Numbered from the stretch's first letter, positions 36,804 to 46,178 are shown. The stretch is DNA of 64,000 nt from Exiguobacterium chiriqhucha RW-2 (GCF_000416965.1 NZ_ATCL01000009.1:299487-363486), one strand, 5' to 3'. Made by a program: numbers and translations. The notes: a model not told the origin generated them from the sequence alone.

Positions 36804-38201
36804 ATGATTTACACCGCAGCCGAAATCAAACAAGCCGATGCGACGGCGTTCCGGCAAGGGATGCCGGCCGACGTGTTAATGGAACGGGCAGCATCAGCCG
36901 TGGCGGCCCGTCTGACCTTCCGGCCACGCTCGTCGGTGCTCGTCATCTGCGGCGCCGGCAATAACGGTGGGGACGGCTGGGTCGTGGCTCGAGAATCGGC
37001 ACAGCGAGGGTGTGACGTCTTTGTCTATGCCCCATTTGGCGAACCGAAGTCTTCGGAAGGGGAACGGCATGCGGCGTATGCGCGCCGTTTCGTCACCATC
37101 GTCGAGGAGCCCCGAGACGCCGATTATGTCGTCGACGCCTTGTTTGGGGTCGGATTCCGTGGTCCGGTCACCGGAAAGGCGAGGGACGTCATCACTTGGA
37201 TGCGTGAACAGTCGGCGCCGGTCATGGCGATCGATGTGCCGTCCGGTGTCCCGAGTGATGAGGCGTCAGAATTTGACGGACATGCGGTTAAGGCAGATAC
37301 GACGTTTTCGCTACACGGCTATAAGCGGAGTGCCTTTTTAACTCAGACGGCTCCATATTATGGGACGGTCGAGATGGTCGATATCGGACTGTCACACAAG
37401 TCCGAATGGCGTGTGTTGACCGAGTCAGACTTTGATCGGGGGTTGCTCGAGCGCGACCCGTACGGTCATAAGAATCGATATGGTCATGGATGTTTGATTG
37501 GCGGGAGCCGTCATTTGATTGGAGCCCCGTTCTTGGCGGCCCGGGCGGCGTTACGGACTGGCATTGGCTTACTGGACTTGGCCATCCCATCGGAGGCGCA
37601 CATCATGGCATCGAGTTTACCGGAGGCGATGTATTATGGCATCGATGAATTACCGGACAAAACGTATGCGGCTACGGCGATTGGGCCAGGTCTCGTCGAC
37701 GATGAACGGTCGGACCGTTTATGGCAAACCGTCAGTCGTCAATCGAAACCGCTGATTGTCGATGCGGGCGCCTTGACGACGGAACATCTCGCAGCGGAAG
37801 GTCCTCTCACGTTGACGCCGCACCCGGGAGAGTTCGCTCGCTTGACGGGACGGTCCGTCGCCGAGATTGAAGCGGACCGGTTCCGTATCGCGTCAGACTT
37901 CGCACGGCAACATGGGATTCACCTCATCTTGAAAGGGACGCATACGCTCATTGTCAAACCAGACGGGACGGGGGCGGTCAATACGATTCAAGCCGCGGTG
38001 CTCTCGAAAGGAGGGAGTGGCGACGTGTTGACCGGAATGTTGCTCGCGCTCTGGGCGCGGACGGACCGAATCGACACCGAGTCTTCCCCGAACGAACAAG
38101 CCGTCCTATGGCATGCCTTGGCGGCACAAGCCGCGAGTCGGCAGATGCATCCGGCGAGTGTCCTCGCAACAGACGTCATCGAAGCGATCGGACGCATATA
38201 A
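36804..38201 (+). CDS. nnr: Bifunctional NAD(P)HX epimerase/dehydratase
   Basis: 465 residues: N-terminal YjeF epimerase domain (1-210; VICGAGNNGGDGWVVAR) and C-terminal ADP-dependent dehydratase domain (220-465; LTPHPGEFARLTG, LKGTHT, GGSGDVLTGM). It repairs hydrated NADH/NADPH. ATG at 36804 follows GAGGGGG. The longer in-frame reading from 36666 overlaps zur and the terminator and is rejected. Confidence 0.95.
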   Translation: MIYTAAEIKQADATAFRQGMPADVLMERAASAVAARLTFRPRSSVLVICGAGNNGGDGWVVARESAQRGCDVFVYAPFGEPKSSEGERHAAYARRFVTIVEEPRDADYVVDALFGVGFRGPVTGKARDVITWMREQSAPVMAIDVPSGVPSDEASEFDGHAVKADTTFSLHGYKRSAFLTQTAPYYGTVEMVDIGLSHKSEWRVLTESDFDRGLLERDPYGHKNRYGHGCLIGGSRHLIGAPFLAARAALRTGIGLLDLAIPSEAHIMASSLPEAMYYGIDELPDKTYAATAIGPGLVDDERSDRLWQTVSRQSKPLIVDAGALTTEHLAAEGPLTLTPHPGEFARLTGRSVAEIEADRFRIASDFARQHGIHLILKGTHTLIVKPDGTGAVNTIQAAVLSKGGSGDVLTGMLLALWARTDRIDTESSPNEQAVLWHALAAQAASRQMHPASVLATDVIEAIGRI

Positions 38202-38254
38202 AAAAGCCCCGTATACAGTGGATATTCTTATCCACGTATATGGGGCTTTTTTTA
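38200..38254. terminator. Bidirectional terminator between nnr and yqfW
   Basis: Compound hairpin: AAAAAAGCCCC pairs with GGGGCTTTTTT, with an inner GTATACAGTGGAT / ATCCACGTATAT stem. It serves both converging genes and touches both stop codons. Confidence 0.9.
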
Positions 38255-38833
38255 AATGGTGATGGACTTGGTCGTCTCGAAGCGATTGACGATGTGGAGC
38301 GCCTCGTTCCAAGATGTGATCCGCTTCACGCCATCCGGTAACGGTTTGCGATTATACGGCGCGTCGAACAATAGGACCGGGATGGTCGTCTGTTCATGGA
38401 TCGAGATCGCGTTCTCATAACGGTCCTCCATGAATAGGTCGAGTTCGAGCTGTTTGACGACGCCGACCTTGTCATGGCTCCCTGTCATGATGAGCGAGTC
38501 GAGTGGGAGTTCATGCTGCCGAATCCACTCCTCGGTGACGGCGCGGACGGCTTCGCTGCGGGCCGTGACGTAATGGAGACGGTGTGCTTTTCGCATGTGC
38601 CAAAGGACGTCGTTCACTTCAGAGTGGGGAAGTGAGCGACGATAAATCGCTTCCTCGTGGCCTTGCTCAATCATGAAGCGCCAAAACGCCTCTTGTGTCA
38701 TATCGGTATACGTATGCAACTCGTATTCGGTCGCTTTGTGGTAATCGATGGCGTATCCGAGCGCATCGTTCATATAGTGAAAACAACTTTGCGGATCCGT
38801 GACGGTTCCGTCGAGGTCTATTCCAATGTGCAT
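38252..38833 (-). CDS. yqfW: HAD-type nucleotidase, YqfW family
   Basis: 193 residues, HAD superfamily (5'-nucleotidase, deoxy type-C-like). Motif I GIDLDGTVTD (4-13), motif II around YVTARSE (about 97-103) and an acidic motif IV (LFMEDRYENA). Probably a cytosolic phosphatase of nucleotides; substrate unknown. In B. subtilis yqfW likewise sits by zur and ispG. Confidence 0.85.
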   Translation of the reverse strand: MHIGIDLDGTVTDPQSCFHYMNDALGYAIDYHKATEYELHTYTDMTQEAFWRFMIEQGHEEAIYRRSLPHSEVNDVLWHMRKAHRLHYVTARSEAVRAVTEEWIRQHELPLDSLIMTGSHDKVGVVKQLELDLFMEDRYENAISIHEQTTIPVLLFDAPYNRKPLPDGVKRITSWNEALHIVNRFETTKSITI

Positions 38834-38868
38834 CTTCGTCCCTCCTTGCTCATAACCCTTATTGTACC

Positions 38869-38898
38869 AAAAGCCCGCTCGGTTGCAACCGAGCGGGC
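38869..38898 (-). terminator. Terminator of ispG
   Basis: Perfect palindromic stem GCCCGCTCGGTT / AACCGAGCGGGC, followed on the reverse strand by TTTTGG. It directly follows the ispG stop. Confidence 0.8.
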
Positions 38899-38904
38899 GA
38901 AGGA

Positions 38905-40026
38905 TTAGTTAGATTGGTTGGCGAGTTCTTGCTCCTCGAGTTCGCGAGCGGCAAGTTTCTCGGCGACGATGGCGTCGATTTCTTTCTTCAACTCTTCGAC
39001 CATCGTGGCTTCAGGCACTTTACGGATGATTTTCCCGTGACGGAAGAGCAGGCCTTCGTTGCGGGCACCGGCGATGCCGATATCGGCTTCACGTGCTTCA
39101 CCCGGTCCGTTGACCGCACAGCCGAGCACAGCGACCTTGATGTTGACATTAATGTTTTGGATATACTCTTCGACTTCTTTCGCAATCGAAATCAAGTCGA
39201 TTTCGATGCGTCCACATGTCGGGCATGAGATAAGCGTCGCCGCGTTGGCCGCGAGACCGAACGATTTGAGCACTTCTTTGGCGACTTTGATTTCTTCGAC
39301 CGGGTCGTCAGATAGTGAGACACGGACCGTCGAACCGATACCGAGCGAAAGGATTGCCCCGAGGCCGGCAGCAGACTTGAGTGATCCCGAGAAGAGCGGG
39401 CCTGATTCCGTGATTCCGACGTGGAGCGGGTAATCGAACGTCTTGGCTGCGAGCGTATACGCTTCGAGGGCCAAGTTTACGTCAGATGCCTTAAGCGAGA
39501 TGATCGTGTTATAGAAACCGAGGTCTTCTAAGATTTTGACGTGGTGCATGGCACTCTCGACCATTCCTTGAGCCGTCGGATAACCGTACTTTTCAAGGAA
39601 CTGCTTTTCGAGTGAGCCGGCGTTGACACCGATGCGAATCGGGATGCCTTTTGCTTTAGCGGCGTTGACGACCGCTTCGACTTTCTCGCGACGACCGATG
39701 TTACCCGGGTTGATTCGAATCTTATCGACACCGCTCTCGATGGCTTTGAGCGCCAATTTGTAGTCGAAGTGAATATCGACGACGAGCGGGATATTGATGC
39801 GGCTCTTAATCTCAGCGAGGGCATCGGCAGCGCGCTCATCCGGACAAGCGACGCGGACGACTTGGCAGCCTGCTTCTTCAAGACGCAAAATTTCGGCGAC
39901 GGTCGCTTCGACGTCATGTGTTTTCGTTGTCGTCATCGACTGGATGACGACCTCATTCGATCCCCCAATGATGAGGTTGCCGACACGAATCGGACGGGTT
40001 AATGAACGATGCAAAATTTCTGACAT
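38905..40026 (-). CDS. ispG: (E)-4-hydroxy-3-methylbut-2-enyl-diphosphate synthase
   Basis: 373 residues, GcpE/IspG family: an N-terminal TIM-barrel and a C-terminal iron-sulfur domain with CPTCGR and [10 protein letters not shown] supplying the cluster cysteines. It converts MEcPP to HMBPP, the substrate of IspH (24 kb). The start at 40026 lies nine bases after AAGGAG; a longer reading from 40116 is rejected for lack of a ribosome site. Confidence 0.96.
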   Translation of the reverse strand: MSEILHRSLTRPIRVGNLIIGGSNEVVIQSMTTTKTHDVEATVAEILRLEEAGCQVVRVACPDERAADALAEIKSRINIPLVVDIHFDYKLALKAIESGVDKIRINPGNIGRREKVEAVVNAAKAKGIPIRIGVNAGSLEKQFLEKYGYPTAQGMVESAMHHVKILEDLGFYNTIISLKASDVNLALEAYTLAAKTFDYPLHVGITESGPLFSGSLKSAAGLGAILSLGIGSTVRVSLSDDPVEEIKVAKEVLKSFGLAANAATLISCPTCGRIEIDLISIAKEVEEYIQNINVNIKVAVLGCAVNGPGEAREADIGIAGARNEGLLFRHGKIIRKVPEATMVEELKKEIDAIVAEKLAARELEEQELANQSN

Positions 40027-40119
40027 ATACGTAATCTCCTTCTTTTGGAAAGGTTCCAATCGATTTAAGATGAGTGGTTTCCTTATTATCATAACGAAAT
40101 GTTTGTGAAAAAGCACCCG

Positions 40120-40131
40120 GCAAGCGCTTGC
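40120..40131. promoter_or_regulatory. Palindrome resembling a CcpA cre site
   Basis: GCAAGCGCTTGC, a perfect 12-base palindrome with the cre core AAGCGCTT, but its outer bases differ from the cre consensus TGTAAGCGCTTACA at four positions. It lies between divergent ispG and a chemoreceptor gene. Confidence 0.35.
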
Positions 40132-40178
40132 GAGATGTGCTCTTACGAAACGCTAACGTTATCTTAACAGATGCTTCA

Positions 40179-40206
40179 TAATTTTCCACCGTCTGAAGAC
40201 CGATAT
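40179..40206 (+). promoter_or_regulatory. Sigma-D-type (motility) promoter of the chemoreceptor gene
   Basis: TAAT (40179-40182), 16-base spacer, ACCGATAT (40199-40206). The Bacillus sigma-D consensus is TAAA-N15-GCCGATAT, so the -10 matches at seven of eight positions. It lies 38 bases before a chemotaxis receptor, a typical sigma-D target. Confidence 0.62.
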
Positions 40207-40243
40207 ATTCAATGAAATGACGTGTGAAGAGGTGGAATGAAGG

Positions 40244-41920
40244 ATGTTGAAGCGATTTAAGCGATTGAAGCGTCGAAACGAGTGGACGATGGCAAGTCGG
40301 TTGACTTGGACGTTGATGCCAATCATGCTCATATCATTTTCAATTGTATTCGGTTGGTTCGCCATGAAAGCCGAACAGTTGATGACCGACGAAATCGAAA
40401 AACGGTTGCATCGAGAAGCGACTGTGATGCGGGAGACAATCAAGACGACGTATGGGGCGTACGTCGCGAACGAAAAGATGTTAACCCGTTCTCTAAAGTC
40501 GACGTATATGCAACAGGCTTCGATCTTAGCTGCAGACGGACTCGAAGCGAGTCAGTATTTGGTGACCAATGATAATATCGAAAAATTGAGCGGGAAAAAA
40601 GTTGAAGACCGGTTTAGCAATCGCCTAGATGAGATTTTAGTGGAAGACGTGAGTGTCAGTGATCAACATGATGAGTTTATCGTTACGACGCCGATTCCTG
40701 AACTTCAGGCTCATTACGTCATTGTTGTGACGAAACAGTCGGTACTCGGTTCGATGTGGGCACTACGAGAAATCGTCTTCGTTGGCCTGATCAGTATGCT
40801 CGTGTTCATGATTGGCTTGTTTGCCGTCATGATTCGTCGTGAGGTCAAGCCGTTGACGCAGTTTGCCGAACGATTGCGTGAGTCGGTGGCGACGCGCTCA
40901 TTCACAGCAGTCACATTAGACGCCAACTCAATTGAAATGCGAAGTATAGAGCAGGCATACAATACGTTAATTGGATTATGGACGCGCTCGCTCGTGACGA
41001 TGACCGAGACGTCAACAGCATTCGAATCAAGCTTGCCGCTGTTCAGAAGACAACTGGAGGCGAATGAACAGCAAATCGTGGGCTTTAAGGAAGTAGCGGC
41101 CACGGTCGCGCTGACAAGTCAGTCTTACCAGTCGTTCACGACCGAGTCGACCAATCGGTTTACCGATATCGCTGCCCACGTTCGTTCATTCGAAAAAGAT
41201 ATCGCTGCAATCGATCAACGGACAGAGTTACTAAATCGAACGATTGCGTCAGAAATGGAATCGTTCTCGAGCGTCAAAGGAGCGAGTGAATCGTTTGCCA
41301 TCAAAGCGGCAGCGGTCCAGCAACGATTATTAGACAGCGAGGCGACATCAGAGCGAGCGGATGATGCGCTAAAGAAAATCCTTTCTGTCGCGGCTGCGAC
41401 GAAAATGTTAGCGCTCAACGCCTCGATTGAAGCAGCACGTGCCGGTGAACATGGTAAAGGATTTGCCGTTGTCGCCAGCGAAGTCGGACAGTTGGCGAAA
41501 GCAACGAACGAATCGACGTTATCTGCTGTGGCTACGATTGAAGCCATTCGGCAAGAACGAAGCGAAGTGTTCATGGAAATGGAACGCTTCGAATCCGACA
41601 TTAAATCATTAGGGGAGGCATTGCGTAATGTCGAAGCGGGAATCGAGAAAATTGATCATGAGGTCACAAAACAAATGAGCCAATTCCAAGCGATCACGGA
41701 ACAGACATCGCTGACCGGACAGCAGTTGCTTGAAATGGCGGAAGCGAATGGTCAATTGACCGAAATCGGAATGATGCTCGAGCAAAAACTGCATGACTTA
41801 CAAGACGGTGTCGAAGAATGGACGGATACACAACGAGCTTTACAAACGGCAGGAACCCATCTCGGCAATCAAAGCGAACGTCTTCACGACGTCTTGCATG
41901 ATTTGGCACCACTCCAATAA
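40244..41920 (+). CDS. Methyl-accepting chemotaxis protein
   Basis: 558 residues: membrane segment about 18-40, extracytoplasmic sensor about 41-165 (small, four-helix or single-Cache sized), second membrane segment about 170-192, HAMP about 195-250, then a long cytoplasmic coiled coil with the receptor hairpin ([20 protein letters not shown]) that contacts CheA/CheW. No C-terminal CheR-tether pentapeptide. ATG at 40244 follows GAGGTGG. The ligand is unknown. Monocistronic. Confidence 0.94.
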   Translation: MLKRFKRLKRRNEWTMASRLTWTLMPIMLISFSIVFGWFAMKAEQLMTDEIEKRLHREATVMRETIKTTYGAYVANEKMLTRSLKSTYMQQASILAADGLEASQYLVTNDNIEKLSGKKVEDRFSNRLDEILVEDVSVSDQHDEFIVTTPIPELQAHYVIVVTKQSVLGSMWALREIVFVGLISMLVFMIGLFAVMIRREVKPLTQFAERLRESVATRSFTAVTLDANSIEMRSIEQAYNTLIGLWTRSLVTMTETSTAFESSLPLFRRQLEANEQQIVGFKEVAATVALTSQSYQSFTTESTNRFTDIAAHVRSFEKDIAAIDQRTELLNRTIASEMESFSSVKGASESFAIKAAAVQQRLLDSEATSERADDALKKILSVAAATKMLALNASIEAARAGEHGKGFAVVASEVGQLAKATNESTLSAVATIEAIRQERSEVFMEMERFESDIKSLGEALRNVEAGIEKIDHEVTKQMSQFQAITEQTSLTGQQLLEMAEANGQLTEIGMMLEQKLHDLQDGVEEWTDTQRALQTAGTHLGNQSERLHDVLHDLAPLQ

Positions 41921-41967
41921 ACAAGGCCGGACGAGCGCATAGAAGCGTTCATCCGGCCTTGTTTTAT
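41919..41967. terminator. Bidirectional terminator after the chemoreceptor gene
   Basis: AACAAGGCCGGA pairs with TCCGGCCTTGTT around an inner ACGAGCGC/GCGTTC-type loop; TTTT follows forward and reverse. Confidence 0.85.
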
Positions 41968-42410
41968 GATGTTCGTTTAATCGGGATTCGCGATAATGGG
42001 ACGACTACATAAATGAATAATAGTAGAATCCCGAACCACGACGCGGACGGCGAAACGTGATACAGGACGACGAGACTGACTGTCGGAATGAGCGACATCG
42101 CGACCGCATACGGCCATGCTTGTCGATACGGCCACATTTTTTTCGTGCGCCATTTCGTGACGAGTTGGACGAGGAGGGCACTGAGGGCGACGAGTCCCAT
42201 ATAGAAGAAGAAAATCGCGAACGCATGTAAGAACAACCACATCGGCCAAAAGAAATTTGGTTGTAACACGATGTAATCGAGTACCGTGACGGTCAACGTC
42301 AACACTAAACTCGCCATCATATAGGCGTGAAGCGGGGCCAAGCGGAGACGTAACGCCTGCTTGGACGGGTAAAGGCTATGGCGGATAAACTGAATCGTTG
42401 TCTTGAACAT
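41964..42410 (-). CDS. Uncharacterised four-helix membrane protein
   Basis: 148 residues with four predicted membrane segments (about 28-48, 55-80, 98-115, 122-142) and a basic N-terminus (SLYPSKQALRLRLAPL) reminiscent of, but not clearly, DUF1189 proteins. I cannot assign a function. It stands alone, convergent with the chemoreceptor and divergent from the Na/Pi transporter. Confidence 0.72.
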   Translation of the reverse strand: MFKTTIQFIRHSLYPSKQALRLRLAPLHAYMMASLVLTLTVTVLDYIVLQPNFFWPMWLFLHAFAIFFFYMGLVALSALLVQLVTKWRTKKMWPYRQAWPYAVAMSLIPTVSLVVLYHVSPSASWFGILLLFIYVVVPLSRIPIKRTS

Positions 42411-42461
42411 AAATGGAACTCCAATCTGTTATAGTACAAAACTAGAAAAACAAACAAAAAT

Positions 42462-42528
42462 CATACAGTGGTTTAATAAAACCTTAACATTAAACCTGTT
42501 TACATCGAATGGGTGATGCGGGCATAAT
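42462..42528 (+). promoter_or_regulatory. Promoter of the Na/Pi transporter, with possible Pho boxes
   Basis: TTTACA (42499-42504), 18-base spacer, CATAAT (42523-42528) is a fair sigma-A promoter. Upstream, CATACA (42462), TTAATA (42473) and TTAACA (42484) recur every 11 bases, like degenerate PhoP boxes. The promoter is moderately supported; PhoP control is speculative. Confidence 0.45.
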
Positions 42529-42592
42529 GAGTAGGGCATTAAAAAAACCAAGCAAACACAACTAATTTACAATCAAAAGGAGTACAAAAATC

Positions 42593-44236
42593 GTGGAATA
42601 CAATTTGCAAGAAATGTTATTCATGTTTTTTGGAGGATTAGGAATCTTCCTCTTCGGTATCAAATCGATGGGAGACGGCCTCCAAAAGTCAGCAGGTAAC
42701 CGCCTGCGTGACATCCTTGATAAGTATACATCGAATCCGTTCCTCGGAGTACTAGCTGGTATCATTGTAACAGTCTTAATTCAGTCATCGTCAGGTACGA
42801 CTGTCATCACGGTCGGTCTTGTCAGCGCCGGGTTCATGACGCTCCGTCAAGCAATCGGGGTCATCATGGGGGCGAACATCGGGACGACAGTGACAGCGTT
42901 CATCATCGGTTTCGATGTCGGCGCCTATGCGTTACCTGTTATCGCCGTTGGTGCGGTATTGATTTTCTTCTTTAAAAAAGAGAAGTTGCAACATTTGGGT
43001 CAAATCTTCTTCGGTTTCGGGATGCTGTTTTACGGTCTTGAGCTCATGGGAGAGGGTATGAAGCCGCTCCGTTCGAGCGAATACTTCATCGACTTGACGC
43101 AATCGATGAGTGACAACCCGTTCCTCGGCGTCATCGTCGGTACGGTGTTCACCGTCATCGTTCAATCGTCATCAGCAACGATCGGGATTTTGCAAGAGTT
43201 GTATGCCGGTGGATCAATCGACTTGGACGCGGCACTTCCGGTCTTGTTCGGAGACAACATCGGGACAACGATTACAGCGGTACTCGCTTCAATCGGTGCC
43301 TCGGTCGCAGCCCGTCGTGCGGCAGCAGCCCACGTTATCTTTAATATTGTCGGGACAATCTTATTCATGATTGCACTCGTACCGTTTACAGCATATATTT
43401 ACTGGATCACAGATGTTTTAGCGATTGAAGACAAGATGCAAATCGCCTTCGCCCACGGGACGTTCAACGTCGTCAACACGTTCATCCAGTTCTGGTTCAT
43501 TGGAACGATTGCTTGGATCGTGACGAAAATGGTTCCTGGTGAAGATTCAATCGTCGATACGAAAGCACAGCATTTGGATCCAATCTTCATCCAACAGTCA
43601 CCATCGATTGCCGTCGAGCAAGCGAAGTTTGAAGTCATCCGCATGGGCGACTTCGCAAAACTTGGCCTTGATGAAGCGCGCAACTACATGACGACTGGCG
43701 ATAAGAAACATGCCGAGAAGTCAGCGCACATTGAAGAGGCGCTCAACTCGCTTAACTCAAAAATCACAGATTACCTCGTGAAACTCGCTGCCGTTGATTT
43801 GACGGAGCAAGAATCACAAGAACATAAGACACTCATGCATGCCATCAACGATATCGAGCGAATCGGTGACCACGTCGAGAATATTATCGAATTGATCGAT
43901 TATAAGACGGCGACACGTGTCACACTATCGACCGGTGCTCAGAAAGAGTTGACGGAAATGTACGATTTGACACGGGCCACGCTCGAGAAGTCACTTCAAA
44001 CGTTGGCGAGCGGAGACATGGTCGAAGCGCGTCAAGTCATCGAGATGGAAGCGAAACTCGATATGCTGGAGCGTCAGTTCCGTAAAAATCACGTCGTCCG
44101 CTTGAATACAGGCGAGTGTGACGGCCAAGCCGGAATGTTCTTCGTCGATATGCTCTCGAACTTGGAGCGAATCGGTGACCACGCCATGAACATCACAGAA
44201 ATCACGCTTGAAGATAGAAACGAAGCAACAGTCTAA
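42593..44236 (+). CDS. Na+/phosphate cotransporter family protein with PhoU domain
   Basis: 547 residues: two repeats of the Na/Pi-cotransporter family with the QSSS hallmark (IQSSSGTTVITV near 63 and VQSSSATIGIL near 188), eight or nine membrane segments to about 310, and a C-terminal PhoU-like helical domain (about 335-540; NDIERIGDHVENI, NLERIGDHAMNI). NptA-type low-affinity phosphate uptake or efflux is likely. GTG at 42593 follows AAAGGAG. A terminator follows. Confidence 0.92.
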   Translation: MEYNLQEMLFMFFGGLGIFLFGIKSMGDGLQKSAGNRLRDILDKYTSNPFLGVLAGIIVTVLIQSSSGTTVITVGLVSAGFMTLRQAIGVIMGANIGTTVTAFIIGFDVGAYALPVIAVGAVLIFFFKKEKLQHLGQIFFGFGMLFYGLELMGEGMKPLRSSEYFIDLTQSMSDNPFLGVIVGTVFTVIVQSSSATIGILQELYAGGSIDLDAALPVLFGDNIGTTITAVLASIGASVAARRAAAAHVIFNIVGTILFMIALVPFTAYIYWITDVLAIEDKMQIAFAHGTFNVVNTFIQFWFIGTIAWIVTKMVPGEDSIVDTKAQHLDPIFIQQSPSIAVEQAKFEVIRMGDFAKLGLDEARNYMTTGDKKHAEKSAHIEEALNSLNSKITDYLVKLAAVDLTEQESQEHKTLMHAINDIERIGDHVENIIELIDYKTATRVTLSTGAQKELTEMYDLTRATLEKSLQTLASGDMVEARQVIEMEAKLDMLERQFRKNHVVRLNTGECDGQAGMFFVDMLSNLERIGDHAMNITEITLEDRNEATV

Positions 44237-44243
44237 TCCAACG

Positions 44244-44278
44244 GTCCTTCCGGCTCATTTGAGACGGAGGGACTTTTT
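44244..44278 (+). terminator. Rho-independent terminator of the Na/Pi gene
   Basis: Nine-base stem GTCCTTCCG / CGGAGGGAC with one T-G pair and a 12-base loop, then TTTTT. Confidence 0.8.
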
Positions 44279-44297
44279 GGTTCAATGTGACTTTTGA

Positions 44298-44326
44298 TTG
44301 ACAGTGACGCGTTCATTCAGTATATT
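44298..44326 (+). promoter_or_regulatory. Strong promoter of the tRNA pair
   Basis: TTGACA (44298-44303), exactly 17 bases, TATATT (44321-44326), 18 bases before the first tRNA. Confidence 0.88.
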
Positions 44327-44344
44327 ATTACTGTATAACAACGT

Positions 44345-44421
44345 GGCGGTGTAGCTCAGCTGGCTAGAGCGTACGGTTCATACCCGTGAGGTCGTGGGTT
44401 CGACTCCCTCCGCCGCTACCA
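44345..44421 (+). tRNA. tRNA-Met(CAT), elongator type
   Basis: 77 bases, full cloverleaf: acceptor GGCGGTG / CGCCGCT, D-arm GCTC...GAGC, anticodon CAT in GGTTCATACCC, T-loop GGTTCGA, and encoded ACCA. The sequence follows the Bacillus elongator tRNA-Met closely. The terminal 1-72 pair is G-T. Confidence 0.95.
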
Positions 44422-44426
44422 ATAAA

Positions 44427-44500
44427 GGACCCTTAGCTCAGCTGGTTAGAGCAGACGGCTCATAACCGTCCGGTCGTAGGTTCAAGTCCTACAGGGTCCA
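44427..44500 (+). tRNA. tRNA-Ile2(CAT), lysidine-modified type
   Basis: 74 bases: acceptor GGACCCT / AGGGTCC, discriminator A, anticodon loop GCTCATAAC, T-arm GTAGGTTCAAGTCCTAC. Although the anticodon is CAT, the body resembles bacterial tRNA-Ile2, in which TilS converts C34 to lysidine to read AUA. The CCA end is not encoded (TTTT follows), so it must be added by CCA transferase. Automatic tools may call it tRNA-Met. Confidence 0.85.
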
Positions 44501-44507
44501 TTTTGTG

Positions 44508-44537
44508 AACAGCTTTCTGATGAAAGCTGTTTTTTGT
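44508..44537 (+). terminator. Terminator of the tRNA pair
   Basis: Ten-base perfect stem AACAGCTTTC / GAAAGCTGTT with loop TGAT, then TTTTG. Confidence 0.9.
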
Positions 44538-44625
44538 TTTCATTTTTAGTTTTCAAACTCGAAGTCCTGGGTAAATATCCGTTAGCATTTTGTTTTTTGA
44601 AAAATATGAAATGAGGCGAAGCGAG

Positions 44626-46095
44626 ATGGAACGAAATCATACGATGATGCAATTTTTTGAATGGCACGTCCCGGCTGACCAGAAACATTGGAAGCGATTG
44701 AAAGAACGAGCTTCTGAATTGAAGGAAGTCGGAATTACCGCATTATGGTTGCCCCCTGTCACGAAAGGACAGAGCGACGAGGATACGGGATATGGCGTGT
44801 ACGATTTGTATGATTTAGGGGAGTTTGACCAAAAAGGAACGGTCGCGACCAAATACGGAACAAAAGAGGAATTACTCGAGGCGACGAAGCATGCCCAAGA
44901 ACTTGGAATGCAAGTCTATATGGATGTCGTCTTAAACCATAAAGCCGGGGCCGATGCGACCGAGAAGTTCGATGTGCTCGAAGTCGACCCGGAAGATCGC
45001 ACGAAAGTGCTGTCAGAAGAGCCGTTCGAAATTGAAGGCTGGACCAAGTTTGATTTCGAAGGTCGAAACGACAAACATTCCTCTTTCAAATGGAACTTCC
45101 ATCACTTTAACGGTACAGATTATGACGCTGCGAACGACCATAGCGGTATCTTCTTCATCCTCGGTGAAAACAAAAAATGGAACGACAACGTCGATGACGA
45201 GTTCGGTGTCTATGACTATTTGATGTTCGCCAATATCGATTATCACCACCCAGAAGTCCGTGAAGAAGTTCTTAGCTGGGGCAAGTGGTTTATCGAAGAG
45301 ACGCAGTGCGACGGGTTCCGACTCGATGCCATCAAACACATCAACTATGATTTCGTTAAAGAGTTCAGCCAGAAAATGAAAGCTGAAAAAGGCGACAACT
45401 TCTATTTGGTCGGTGAGTTCTGGAAGTCAGAGCTCGATGCATGCCGTGAGTTCCTCGACAACATCGATTATCACGTCGATTTGTTCGACGTGCCGCTCCA
45501 TTACAACTTGCAGCGTGCCTCGACAGAAGGAGAATCGTTCGATATGCGGACGATCTTTGACGATACGCTCGTCCAGTCCCACCCGCTCCACTCAGTGACG
45601 TTCGTCGATAACCACGATTCACAACCGGCGGAAGCACTCGAGTCATGGGTCGAAGATTGGTTCAAACAAATCGCCTACGGTTTAATCTTGCTTCGCCAAG
45701 ACGGGTACCCTTGTGTGTTCTATGGGGACTACTACGGCATCAACGGACCGCACCCGGCCGATGGAAAGAAAGTGGCAATCGATCCGCTCCTTTATGCACG
45801 CCGGGAGAAAGCGTACGGTCAACAGGACGACTACTTCGATGACGAACACGTCATCGGTTGGGTCCGTCAAGGTGTCGAGGAGATCGAGCGTTCGGGTTGT
45901 GCTGTCCTCATCTCGAACAGTGAAGCAGCCGAGAAACAGATGTTCGTCGGCGAGCACCGTGCCGGCGAGAAATGGGTCGATTTGACACAGACCGTCGATG
46001 AGGTCGTTGAGATTGATGAAGACGGACATGGGGTATTTAAAGTAGCGGCAGGTTCGATTTCGGTTTGGGCGTTACCTGAACAAGACGTCGAGTGA
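44626..46095 (+). CDS. Cytoplasmic alpha-amylase (GH13 subfamily 5)
   Basis: 489 residues, no signal peptide. GH13 motifs: DVVLNHKAGAD, GFRLDAIKH (catalytic Asp), LVGEFWKS (acid/base Glu) and FVDNHDSQP (transition-state Asp); the MMQFFEWHVPAD opening is typical of the liquefying-amylase subfamily. It should cut internal alpha-1,4 bonds of glycogen or imported maltodextrins in the cytoplasm. ATG at 44626 is nine bases after GAGG; the earlier in-frame ATG at 44590 has no ribosome site. Monocistronic. Confidence 0.94.
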   Translation: MERNHTMMQFFEWHVPADQKHWKRLKERASELKEVGITALWLPPVTKGQSDEDTGYGVYDLYDLGEFDQKGTVATKYGTKEELLEATKHAQELGMQVYMDVVLNHKAGADATEKFDVLEVDPEDRTKVLSEEPFEIEGWTKFDFEGRNDKHSSFKWNFHHFNGTDYDAANDHSGIFFILGENKKWNDNVDDEFGVYDYLMFANIDYHHPEVREEVLSWGKWFIEETQCDGFRLDAIKHINYDFVKEFSQKMKAEKGDNFYLVGEFWKSELDACREFLDNIDYHVDLFDVPLHYNLQRASTEGESFDMRTIFDDTLVQSHPLHSVTFVDNHDSQPAEALESWVEDWFKQIAYGLILLRQDGYPCVFYGDYYGINGPHPADGKKVAIDPLLYARREKAYGQQDDYFDDEHVIGWVRQGVEEIERSGCAVLISNSEAAEKQMFVGEHRAGEKWVDLTQTVDEVVEIDEDGHGVFKVAAGSISVWALPEQDVE

Positions 46096-46105
46096 AGCAT
46101 TACAA

Positions 46106-46135
46106 TTGAGTCGACCGTCACAAATCTGTTACATT
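46106..46135 (+). promoter_or_regulatory. Candidate promoter of sodA
   Basis: TTGAGT (46106-46111), 18-base spacer, TACATT (46130-46135), 43 bases before the start. Confidence 0.5.
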
Positions 46136-46178
46136 TAAAACGAACGTTGTTCAAACCAATTTAAGGGGGATTTTAGTT

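Noticed and set aside
44427..44500. Calling the second tRNA tRNA-Met
   Set aside because: The anticodon is CAT, but the acceptor, D and T arms follow bacterial tRNA-Ile2, and an elongator Met tRNA is already directly upstream.
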